Assembly (NCBI RefSeq): GCF_050947335.1
Contig: NW_027473709.1
Location: 104,013-168,012 of the forward strand
Reading direction: 5' to 3'
Source of the DNA: Megachile rotundata
Taxonomy: Eukaryota; Arthropoda; Insecta; Hymenoptera; Megachilidae
DNA length: 64,000 nt
The position numbers were made by a program, and so were the translations under genes. The notes beneath the pieces were generated by a model. That model was not told the DNA's origin. It made no database searches and saw only the letters and a program-made list of their open reading frames with translations. Below are positions 44,060 through 56,100 of the stretch, piece after piece; position 1 is the first letter of the stretch; the number at the start of each line of letters is the position of its first letter.

Positions 44060-47000
44060 TAAGAGTAGTGAGTATAGTAATTGTCGTTATATCGATCATA
44101 TAAGCATAATATGGCTAATAATATGATATAGATTGATAATAATAAGAGTAATAAGTATAGTATTTGTCGTTCTATCGATCATATAAGCATAATATGGCTA
44201 ATAATATGAGTTAGATTGATAATAATAAGAGTAGTAAGTATAGTACTTGTCGTTCTATCGATCATATAAGCATAATATGGCTAATAATATGAGTTAGATT
44301 GATAATAATAAGAGTAATAAGTATAGTAATTGTCGTTCTATCGATCATTTAAGCATAATATGGGTAATAATATGAGTCAGATTGATAATAATAACAGTAA
44401 TAAGTATAGTAATAGTCGTTCTATCGATAATATAAGCATAATATGGCTAATAATATGAGTTAGATTGATAATACTAAGAGTAGTGAGTATAGTAGTTCTC
44501 GTTCTATCGATCATATAAGCATAATATGGCTAATAATATGAGTTAGATTGATAATAATAAGAGTAATAAGTATAGTAATTGTCGTTCTATCGATCATATC
44601 GGCATAATATGGTTAATAATATGAGTTAGATTCATAATAATAAGAGTAATAAGTATAGTAATTGTCGTTCTATCGATCATATAAGCATAATATGGCTAAT
44701 AATATGAGTTAGATTGATAATACTAAGAGTAGTGAGTATAGTAATTCTCGTTCTATCGATCATATAAGCATAATATGGCTAATAATAAGAGTTAGATTGA
44801 TAATACTAAGAGTAGTGAGTATAGTAATTCTCGTTCTATCGATCATATATGCATAATATGGCTAATAATATGAGTTAGATTGATAATAATAAGAGTAATA
44901 ACTACAGTAATTGTCGTTCTATCGATCATATAAGCATAATAAGGCTAATAATATGAGTTAGATTGATAATAATAAGAGTAATGAGTATAGTAATTGTAGT
45001 TCTATCGATCATTTAAGCATAATATGGCTAATAATATGAGTTAGATTGATAATAATAAGAGTAATGAGTATAGTAATTGTAGTTCTATCGATCATATCTG
45101 CATAATATGGTTAATAATATGAGTGAGATTGATAATAATAAGCGTAGTAAGTATAGTATTTGTCGTTCTATCGATCATATAAGCATAATATGGCTAATAA
45201 TATGAGTTAGATTGATAATAATAAGAGTAATAAGTATAGTAATTGTCGTTCTATCGATCATTTAAGCATAATATGGGTAATAATATGAGTCAGATTGATA
45301 ATAATAACAGTAATAAGTATAGTAATTGTCGTTCTATCGATAATATAAGCATAATATGGCTAATAATATGAGTTAGATTGATAATACTAAGAGTAGTGAG
45401 TATAGTAGTTCTCGTTCTATCGATCATATAAGCATAATATGGCTAATAATATGAGTTAGATTGATAATAATAAGAGTAATAAGTATAGTAATTGTCGTTC
45501 TATCGATCATATAAGCATAATATGGCTAATAATATGAGTTAGATTGATAATAATAACAGTAATAAGTATAGTAATTGTCGTTCTATCGATAATATAACCA
45601 TAATATGGCTAGTAATATGAGTTAGATTGATAATACTAAGAGTAGTGAGTATAGTAATTCTCGTTCTATCGATCATATAAGCATAATATGGCTAATAATA
45701 TGAGATAGATTGATAATAATAAGAGTAATAACTACAGTAATTGTCGTTCTATCGATCATATAAGCATAATAAGGCTAATAATATGAGTTAGAGTGATAAT
45801 ACTAAGAGTAGTGAGTATAGTAATTCTCATTCTATCGATCATATAAGCATAATATGGCTAATAATATGAGTTAGATTGATAATAATAAGAGTAATGGGTA
45901 TAGTAATTGTAGTTCTATCGATCATATAAGCAAAATATGGCTAATAATATGAGTTAGATTGATAATAATAAGAGTAATAACTACAGTAATTGTCGTTCTA
46001 TCGATCATATAAGCATAATAAGGCTAATAATATGAGTTAGAGTGATAATACTAAGAGTAGTGAGTATTGTAATTCTCATTCTATCGATCATATAAGCATA
46101 ATATGGCTAATAATATGAGTTAGATTGATAATAATAACAGTAATAAGTATAATAACTGTCGTTCTATCGATAATATAAGCATAATATGGCTAATAATATG
46201 AGTTAGATTGATAATACTAAGAGTAGTGAGTATAGTAATTGTCGCTCTATCGATCATATAAGCATAATATGGCTAATAATATGATATAGATTGACATAAT
46301 AAGAGTAATAAGTATATTATTTGTCGTTCTATCGATCATGTAAGCATAATATGGCTAATAATACGAGTTAGATTGATAATAATAAGAGTAATAAGTATAG
46401 TAATTGTCGTTCTATCGATCATTTAAGCATAATATGGCTAATAATATGAGTTAGATTGATAATAATAACAGTAATAAGTATAGTAATTGTCGTTCTATCG
46501 ATAATATAAGCATAATATGGCTAATAATATGAGTTAGATTGATAATACTAAGAGTAGTGAGTATAGTAGTTCTCGTTCCATCGATCATATAAGCATAATA
46601 TGGCTAATAATATGAGCTAGATTGATAATAATAAGAGTAATAAGTATAGTAATTGTCGTTCTATCGATCATATAAGCATAATATGGCTAATAATATGAGT
46701 TAGATTGATAATACTAAGAGTAGTGAGTATAGTAATTCTCGTTCTATCGATCATATAAGCATAATATGGCTAATAATATGAGTTAGATTGATAATAATAA
46801 GAGTAATGAGTATAGTAATTGTAGATCTATCGATCATTTAAGCATAATATGGCTAATAATATGAGTTAGATTGATAATAATAACAGTAATAAGTATAGTG
46901 ATTGTCGTTCTATCGATCATTTAAGCATAATATGGGTAATAATATGAGTCAGATTGATAATAATAACAGTAATAAGTATAGTAATTGTCGTTCTATCGAT

Positions 47001-50000
47001 AATATAAGCATAATATGGCTAATAATATGAGTTAGATTGATAATACTAAGAGTAGTGAGTATAGTAGTTCTCGTTCCATCGATCATATAAGCATAATATG
47101 GCTAATAATATGAGTTAGATTGATAATAATAAGAGTAATAAGTATAGTAATTGTCGGTCTATCGATAATATAAGCATAATATGGCTAATAATATGAGTTA
47201 GATTGATAATACTAAGAGTAGTGAGTATTGTAATTCTCATTCTATCGATCATATAAGCATAATATGGCTAATAATATGAGTTAGATTGATAATAATAACA
47301 GTAATAAGTATAATAACTGTCGTTCTATCGATCATATAAGCATAATATGGCTAATAATATGAGTTAGATTGATAATAATAACAGTAATAAGTATAGTAAT
47401 TGTCGTTCTATCGATAATATAACCATAATATGGCTAGTAATATGAGTTAGATTGATAATACTAAGAGTAGTGAGTATAGTAATTCTCGTTCTATCGATCA
47501 TATAAGCATAATATGGCTAATAATATGAGTTAGATTGATAATAATAAGAGTAATGAGTATAGTAATTGTAGATCTATCGATCATTTAAGCATAATATGGC
47601 TAGTAATATGAGTTAGATTGATAATAATAACAGTAATAAGTATAGTAATTGTCGTTCTATCGATCATTTAAGCATAATATGGGTAATAATATGAGTCAGA
47701 TTGATAATAATAACAGTAATAAGTATAGTAATTGTCGTTCTATCGATAATATAAGCATAATATGGCTAATAATATGAGTTAGATTGATAATACTAAGAGT
47801 AGTGAGTATAGTAGTTCTCGTTCCATCGATCATATAAGCATAATATGGCTAATAATATGAGTTAGATTGATAATAATAAGAGTAATAAGTATAGTAATTG
47901 TCGTTCTATCGATCATATAAGCATAATATGGCTAATAATATGAGTTAGATTGATAATACTAAGAGTAGTGAGTATAGTAATTCTCGTTCTATCGATCATA
48001 TAAGCATAATATGGCTAATAATATGAGTTAGATTGATAATAATAAGAGTAATGAGTATAGTAATTGTAGATCTATCGATCATTTAAGCATAATATGGCTA
48101 ATAATATGAGTTAGATTGATAATAATAACAGTAATAAGTATAGTAATTGTCGTTCTATCGATCATTTAAGCATAATATGGGTAATAATATGAGTCAGATT
48201 GATAATAATAACAGTAATAAGTATAGTAATTGTCGTTCTATCGATAATATAAGCATAATATAGCTAATAATATGAGTTAGATTGATAATACTAAGAGTAG
48301 TGAGTATAGTAGTTCCCGTTCTATCGATCATATAAGCATAATATGGCTAATAATATGAGTTAGATTGATAATAATAAGAGTAATGGGTATAGTAATTGTA
48401 GATCTATCGATCATTTAAGCATAATATGGCTAATAATATGAGTTAGATTGATAATAATAACAGTAATAAGTATAGTAATTGTCGTTCTATCGATAATATA
48501 ACCATAATGTGGCTAGTAATATGAGTTAGATTGATAATACTAAGAGTAGTGAGTAGAGTAATTCTCGTTCTATCGATCATATAAGCATAATATGGCTAAT
48601 AATATGAGTTAGATTGATAATAATAAGAGTAATAACTACAGTAGTTGTCGTTCTATCGATCATATAAGCATAATAAGGCTAATAATATGAGTTAGAGTGA
48701 TAATACTGAGAGCAGTGAGTATAGTAATTCTCATTCTATCGATCATATAAGCATAATATGGCTAATAATATGAGTTAGATTGATAATAATAAGAGTAGTG
48801 GGTATAGTAATTGTAGTTCTATCGATCATATAAGCAAAATATGGCTAATAATATGAGTTAGATTGATAATAATAAGAGTAATAACTACAGTAATTGTCGT
48901 TCTATCGATCATATAAGCATAATAAGGCTAATAATATGAGTTAGAGTGATAATACTAAGAGTAGTGAGTATTGTAATTCTCATTCTATCGATCATATAAG
49001 CATAATAAGGCTAATAATATGAGTTAGGTTGATAATAATAAGAGTAATGAGTATAGTAATTGTAGTTCTATCGATCATATCGGCATAATATGGTGAATAA
49101 TATGAGTTAGATTCATAATAATAAGAGTAATAAGTGTAGTAATTGTCGTTCTATCGATCATATAAGCATAATATGGCTAATAATATGAGTTAGATTGATA
49201 ATAATAAGAGTAGTAAGTATAGTATTTGTCGTTCTATCGATCATATAAGCATAATATGGCTAATAATATGAGTTAGATTGATAATAATAAGAGTAATAAG
49301 TATAGTAATTGTCGTTCTATCGATCATTTAAGCATAATATGGGTAATAATATGAGTCAGATTGATAATAATAACAGTAATAAGTATAGTAATAGTCGTTC
49401 TATCGATAATATAAGCATAATATGGCTAATAATATGAGTTAGATTGATAATACTAAGAGTAGTGAGTATAGTAGTTCTCGTTCTATCGATCATATAAGCA
49501 TAATATGGCTAATAATATGAGTTAGATTGATAATAATAAGAGTAATAAGTATAGTAATTGTCGTTCTATCGATCATATAAGCATAATATGGCTAATAATA
49601 TGAGTTAGATTGATAATAATAAGAGTAATGAGTATAGTAATTGTAGATCTATCGATAATATAAGCATAATATGGCTAATAATATGAGTTAGATTGATAAT
49701 ACTAAGAGTAGTGAGTATAGTAGTTCTCGTTCCATCGATCATATAAGCATAATATGGCTAATAATATGAGTTAGATTGATAATAATAAGAGTAATAAGTA
49801 TAGTAATTGTCGTTCTATCGATCATATAAGCATAATATGGCTAATAATATGAGTTAGATTGATAATACTAAGAGTAGTGAGTATAGTAATTCTCGTTCTA
49901 TCGATCATATATGCATAATATGGCTAGTAATATGAGTTAGATTGATAATACTAAGAGTAGTGAGTATAGTAATTCTCGTTCTATCGATCATATAAGCATA

Positions 50001-52359
50001 ATATGGCTAATAATATGAGATAGATTGATAATAATAAGAGTAATAACTACAGTAATTGTCGTTCTATCGATCATATAAGCATAATAAGGCTAATAATATG
50101 AGTTAGAGTGATAATACTAAGAGTAGTGAGTATAGTAATTCTCATTCTATCGATCATATAAGCATAATATGGCTAATAATATGAGTTAGATTGATAATAA
50201 TAAGAGTAATGGGTATAGTAATTGTAGTTCTATCGATCATATAAGCAAAATATGGCTAATAATATGAGTTAGATTGATAATAATAAGAGTAATAACTACA
50301 GTAATTGTCGTTCTATCGATCATATAAGCATAATAAGGCTAATAATATGAGTTAGAGTGATAATACTAAGAGTAGTGAGTATAGTAATTCTCATTCTATC
50401 GATCATATAAGCATAATATGGCTAATAATATGAGTTAGATTGATAATAATAAGAGTAATGGGTATAGTAATTGTAGTTCTATCGATCATATAAGCAAAAT
50501 ATGGCTAATAATATGAGTTAGATTGATAATAATAAGAGTAATAACTACAGTAATTGTCGTTCTATCGATCATATAAGCATAATATGGCTAATAATATGAG
50601 TTAGATTGATAATACTAAGAGTAGTGAGTATAGTAGTTCTCGTTCTATCGATCATATAAGCATAATATGGCTAATAATATGAGTTAGATTGATAATAATA
50701 AGAGTAATGGGTATAGTAATTGTAGATCTATCGATCATTTAAGCATAATATGGCTAATAATATGAGTTAGATTGATAATAATAACAGTAATAAGTATAGT
50801 AATTGTCGTTCTATCGATAATATAACCATAATATGGCTAGTAATATGAGTTAGATTGATAATACTAAGAGTAGTGAGTATAGTAATTCTCGTTCTATCGA
50901 TCATATAAGCATAATATGGCTAATAATATGAGTTAGATTGATAATAATAAGAGTAATAACTACAGTAATTGTCGTTCTATCGATCATATAAGCATAATAA
51001 GGCTAATAATATGAGTTAGAGTGATAATACTGAGAGTAGTGAGTATAGTAATTCTCATTCTATCGATCATATAAGCATAATATGGCTAATAATATGAGTT
51101 AGATTGATAATAATAACAGTAATAAGTATAGTAACTGTCGTTCTTCGATAATATAAGCATAATATGGCTAATAATATGAGTTAGATTGATAACACTAAGA
51201 GTAGTGAGTACAGTAATTCTCGTTCTATCCATCATATAAGCATAATATGGCTAATAATATGAGTTAGATTGATAATAATAAGAGTAATGAGTATAGTAAT
51301 TGTAGTTCTATCGATCATATCGGCATAATATGGTTAATAATATGAGTTAGATTCATAATAATAAGAGTAATAAGTATAGTAATTGTCGTTCTATCGATCA
51401 TATAAGCATAATATGGCTAATAATATGAGTTAGATTGATAATACTAAGAGTAGTGAGTACAGTAATTCTCGTTCTATCGATCATATAAGCATAATATGGC
51501 TAATAATATGAGTTAGATTGATAGTAATAAGAGTAATAAGTATAGTAATTGTCGTTCTATCGATCATATAAGCATAATAAGGCTAATAATATGAGTTAGA
51601 GTGATAATACCAAGAGTAGTGAGTATAGTAATTCTCATTCTATCGATCATTTAAGCATAATATGGCTAATAATATGAGTTAGATTGATAATAATAACAGT
51701 AATAAGTATAGTAATTGTCGTTCTATCGATCATTTAAGCATAATATGGGTAATAATATGAGTCAGATTGATAATAATAACAGTAATAAGTATAGTAATTG
51801 TCGTTCTATCGATAATATAAGCATAATATAGCTAATAATATGAGTTAGATTGATAATACTAAGAGTAGTGAGTATAGTAGTTCTCGTTCTATCGATCATA
51901 TAAGCATAATATGGCTAATAATATGAGTTAGATTGATAATAATAAGAGTAATAAGTATAGTAATTGTCGTTCTATCGATCATATAAGCATAATATGGCTA
52001 ATAATATGAGTTAGATTGATAATACTAAGAGTAGTGAGTATAGTAATTCTCGTTCTATCGATCATATAAGCATAATATGGCTAATAATATGAGTTAGATT
52101 GATAATAATAAGAGTAATAACTACAGTAATTGTCGTTCTATCGATCATATAAGCATAATAAGGCTAATAATATGAGTTAGAGTGATAATACTGAGAGTAG
52201 TGAGTATAGTAATTCTCATTCTATCGATCATATAAGCATAATATGGCTAATAATATGAGTTAGATTGATAATAATAACAGTAATAAGTATAGTAACTGTC
52301 GTTCTTCGATAATATAAGCATAATATGGCTAATAATATGAGTTAGATTGATAATACTAA
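44060..52359 (+). repeat. 83-bp satellite array, middle segment
   Basis: About 100 monomers between the two palindromic elements, same orientation and variants as the left segment. The first monomer after the element is unusual ('gtcgttatatcgatc' near 44085) and is followed by a 'gatatagattg' monomer. From 44236 the sequence copies positions 1-2781. From about 47.3 kb it copies the 38.2-43.2 kb region. Confidence 0.97.
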
Positions 52360-52663
52360 CAAGGAAACATATCGAACCGCGACACACCGATTTTAATGAA
52401 ACTTATGTGAAAGATAGTTCTCAAAAAAATATTTGACACGTATTTTTTTTTATCGGCAATCGTTCACATTGAAGGGGTGAAAATAGCCCTCGAAGTTGGG
52501 GGTTGAAACCATGTTTTTGGGAATATCTCCGGAACGAAAGAAGATAATTGAATTCTTTTTTTTGTAAATTGTTCGTCTTCAGATAGGAAATTTTTGTGCG
52601 TAAAAAAATTTTAAGAAACTTTATTTGTTTAAATAATATTTAAAAAATTTATCATTTTTGTTT
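52360..52663 (+). repeat. Left inverted arm of element B
   Basis: 304-bp arm, the equivalent of 43232-43535, pairing with 52884-53187 with the same three mismatches. Confidence 0.88.
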
Positions 52664-52883
52664 AAATTTTTGCACTAAATGTTGATGTATTTTTTTGCAA
52701 CTTCGTGTACGTAAACTATGGACAAAAATACGTGTTTTTGGAATTTTTTGTTTGTTGCAATGTTTATTAGATATATAATTTAACATCATCTCCTGTGAAG
52801 AGGGGCAATCAGCATTTTTATTACAAATATCATTATTTTTACAATCTTCTACAATATTTTAGACATTTTATACTTTAAAATTA

Positions 52884-53187
52884 AAACAAAAATGATAAAT
52901 TTTTTAAATATTATTTAAACAAATAAAGTTTCTTAAAATTTTTTTACGCACAAAATTTTCCTATCTAAAGACGAACAATTTACAAAAAAAAGAATTCAAT
53001 TATCTTCTTTCGTTCCAGAGATATTCCCAAAAACATGGTTTCAACCCCCAACTTCGAGGGCTATTTTCACCCCTTCAATGTGAACGATTGCCGATAAAAA
53101 AAAATACGTGTCAAATATTTTTTTGAGAACTATCTTTCACATAAGTTTCATTAAAATCGGTGTGTCGCGGTTCGATATGTTTCCTTG
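52884..53187 (-). repeat. Right inverted arm of element B
   Basis: 304-bp arm, reverse complement of 52360-52663. It ends at the TAA target duplication that leads back into the satellite. Confidence 0.88.
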
Positions 53188-56100
53188 TAAGAGTAGTGAG
53201 TATAGTAATTGTCGTTATATCGATCATATAAGCATAATATGGCTAATAATATGATATAGATTGATAATAATAAGAGTAATAAGTATAGTATTTGTCGTTC
53301 TATCGATCATATAAGCATAATATGGCTAATAATATGAGTTAGATTGATAATAATAAGAGTAGTAAGTATAGTACTTGTCGTTCTATCGATCATATAAGCA
53401 TAATATGGCTAATAATATGAGTTAGATTGATAATAATAAGAGTAATAAGTATAGTAATTGTCGTTCTATCGATCATTTAAGCATAATATGGGTAATAATA
53501 TGAGTCAGATTGATAATAATAACAGTAATAAGTATAGTAATAGTCGTTCTATCGATAATATAAGCATAATATGGCTAATAATATGAGTTAGATTGATAAT
53601 ACTAAGAGTAGTGAGTATAGTAGTTCTCGTTCTATCGATCATATAAGCATAATATGGCTAATAATATGAGTTAGATTGATAATAATAAGAGTAATAAGTA
53701 TAGTAATTGTCGTTCTATCGATCATATCGGCATAATATGGTTAATAATATGAGTTAGATTCATAATAATAAGAGTAATAAGTATAGTAATTGTCGTTCTA
53801 TCGATCATATAAGCATAATATGGCTAATAATATGAGTTAGATTGATAATACTAAGAGTAGTGAGTATAGTAATTCTCGTTCTATCGATCATATAAGCATA
53901 ATATGGCTAATAATAAGAGTTAGATTGATAATACTAAGAGTAGTGAGTATAGTAATTCTCGTTCTATCGATCATATATGCATAATATGGCTAATAATATG
54001 AGTTAGATTGATAATAATAAGAGTAATAACTACAGTAATTGTCGTTCTATCGATCATATAAGCATAATAAGGCTAATAATATGAGTTAGATTGATAATAA
54101 TAAGAGTAATGAGTATAGTAATTGTAGTTCTATCGATCATTTAAGCATAATATGGCTAATAATATGAGTTAGATTGATAATAATAAGAGTAATGAGTATA
54201 GTAATTGTAGTTCTATCGATCATATCTGCATAATATGGTTAATAATATGAGTGAGATTGATAATAATAAGCGTAGTAAGTATAGTATTTGTCGTTCTATC
54301 GATCATATAAGCATAATATGGCTAATAATATGAGTTAGATTGATAATAATAAGAGTAATAAGTATAGTAATTGTCGTTCTATCGATCATTTAAGCATAAT
54401 ATGGGTAATAATATGAGTCAGATTGATAATAATAACAGTAATAAGTATAGTAATTGTCGTTCTATCGATAATATAAGCATAATATGGCTAATAATATGAG
54501 TTAGATTGATAATACTAAGAGTAGTGAGTATAGTAGTTCTCGTTCTATCGATCATATAAGCATAATATGGCTAATAATATGAGTTAGATTGATAATAATA
54601 AGAGTAATAAGTATAGTAATTGTCGTTCTATCGATCATATAAGCATAATATGGCTAATAATATGAGTTAGATTGATAATAATAACAGTAATAAGTATAGT
54701 AATTGTCGTTCTATCGATAATATAACCATAATATGGCTAGTAATATGAGTTAGATTGATAATACTAAGAGTAGTGAGTATAGTAATTCTCGTTCTATCGA
54801 TCATATAAGCATAATATGGCTAATAATATGAGATAGATTGATAATAATAAGAGTAATAACTACAGTAATTGTCGTTCTATCGATCATATAAGCATAATAA
54901 GGCTAATAATATGAGTTAGAGTGATAATACTAAGAGTAGTGAGTATAGTAATTCTCATTCTATCGATCATATAAGCATAATATGGCTAATAATATGAGTT
55001 AGATTGATAATAATAAGAGTAATGGGTATAGTAATTGTAGTTCTATCGATCATATAAGCAAAATATGGCTAATAATATGAGTTAGATTGATAATAATAAG
55101 AGTAATAACTACAGTAATTGTCGTTCTATCGATCATATAAGCATAATAAGGCTAATAATATGAGTTAGAGTGATAATACTAAGAGTAGTGAGTATTGTAA
55201 TTCTCATTCTATCGATCATATAAGCATAATATGGCTAATAATATGAGTTAGATTGATAATAATAACAGTAATAAGTATAATAACTGTCGTTCTATCGATA
55301 ATATAAGCATAATATGGCTAATAATATGAGTTAGATTGATAATACTAAGAGTAGTGAGTATAGTAATTGTCGCTCTATCGATCATATAAGCATAATATGG
55401 CTAATAATATGATATAGATTGACATAATAAGAGTAATAAGTATATTATTTGTCGTTCTATCGATCATGTAAGCATAATATGGCTAATAATACGAGTTAGA
55501 TTGATAATAATAAGAGTAATAAGTATAGTAATTGTCGTTCTATCGATCATTTAAGCATAATATGGCTAATAATATGAGTTAGATTGATAATAATAACAGT
55601 AATAAGTATAGTAATTGTCGTTCTATCGATAATATAAGCATAATATGGCTAATAATATGAGTTAGATTGATAATACTAAGAGTAGTGAGTATAGTAGTTC
55701 TCGTTCCATCGATCATATAAGCATAATATGGCTAATAATATGAGCTAGATTGATAATAATAAGAGTAATAAGTATAGTAATTGTCGTTCTATCGATCATA
55801 TAAGCATAATATGGCTAATAATATGAGTTAGATTGATAATACTAAGAGTAGTGAGTATAGTAATTCTCGTTCTATCGATCATATAAGCATAATATGGCTA
55901 ATAATATGAGTTAGATTGATAATAATAAGAGTAATGAGTATAGTAATTGTAGATCTATCGATCATTTAAGCATAATATGGCTAATAATATGAGTTAGATT
56001 GATAATAATAACAGTAATAAGTATAGTGATTGTCGTTCTATCGATCATTTAAGCATAATATGGGTAATAATATGAGTCAGATTGATAATAATAACAGTAA

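Larger units (their letters stand above)
43229..44062. mobile_element. Palindromic foldback/MITE-like element A with TAA target duplication
   Basis: An 828-bp insertion (43232-44059) breaks one satellite monomer. It begins CAAGGAAACATATCGAACCG and ends with the reverse complement. Flanking TAA at 43229-43231 and 44060-44062 restores the normal 'gataatactaagagtag' monomer if one TAA and the insert are removed, so a 3-bp target duplication is well supported. Structure: 304-bp inverted arms around a 220-bp spacer. It has no open frame of useful size, so it is non-autonomous. A TAA target of 3 bp fits PIF/Harbinger-type (Tourist-like) MITEs by established target preference, but the CAAGG terminus did not let me assign a superfamily. 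Base composition and poly-T/poly-A runs are quite unlike the satellite. Confidence 0.9.
38185..47016 (+). repeat. 9128-bp tandem duplication, left copy (carries element A)
   Basis: Matches 47313-56144 at a 9128-bp offset. Excluding the inserted 828-bp element plus its TAA duplication, the unit is 100 monomers minus three bases. Those three bases are one-base deletions seen at 'cgttcttcgata' (about 42015 and 43175) and 'gattgacataataag' (about 46293). Markers include 'gttaggttg' at 39900/49028, 'gttcccg' at 39187/48315, both element ends, and 'cgttatatcg' just after the element. The match ends at 47017/56145 ('ggcta' versus 'agcta'). I noticed no difference between copies on spot checks. Confidence 0.87.
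52357..53190. mobile_element. Palindromic foldback/MITE-like element B with TAA target duplication
   Basis: Second copy of the 828-bp element (52360-53187), with TAA at 52357-52359 and 53188-53190. Length, arm mismatches, homopolymer lengths, insertion position in the monomer and flanks match element A, and I saw no base difference. It lies exactly 9128 bp from element A inside the tandem duplication, so it arose by block duplication and not by a second transposition. The arms are 52360-52663 and 52884-53187, and the spacer is 52664-52883. No coding capacity. Confidence 0.9.

Noticed and set aside
43232..53187. Two independent insertions of the same transposon
   Set aside because: Same monomer position, same flanks and same private neighbouring variants at exactly 9128 bp spacing show a single insertion followed by duplication.
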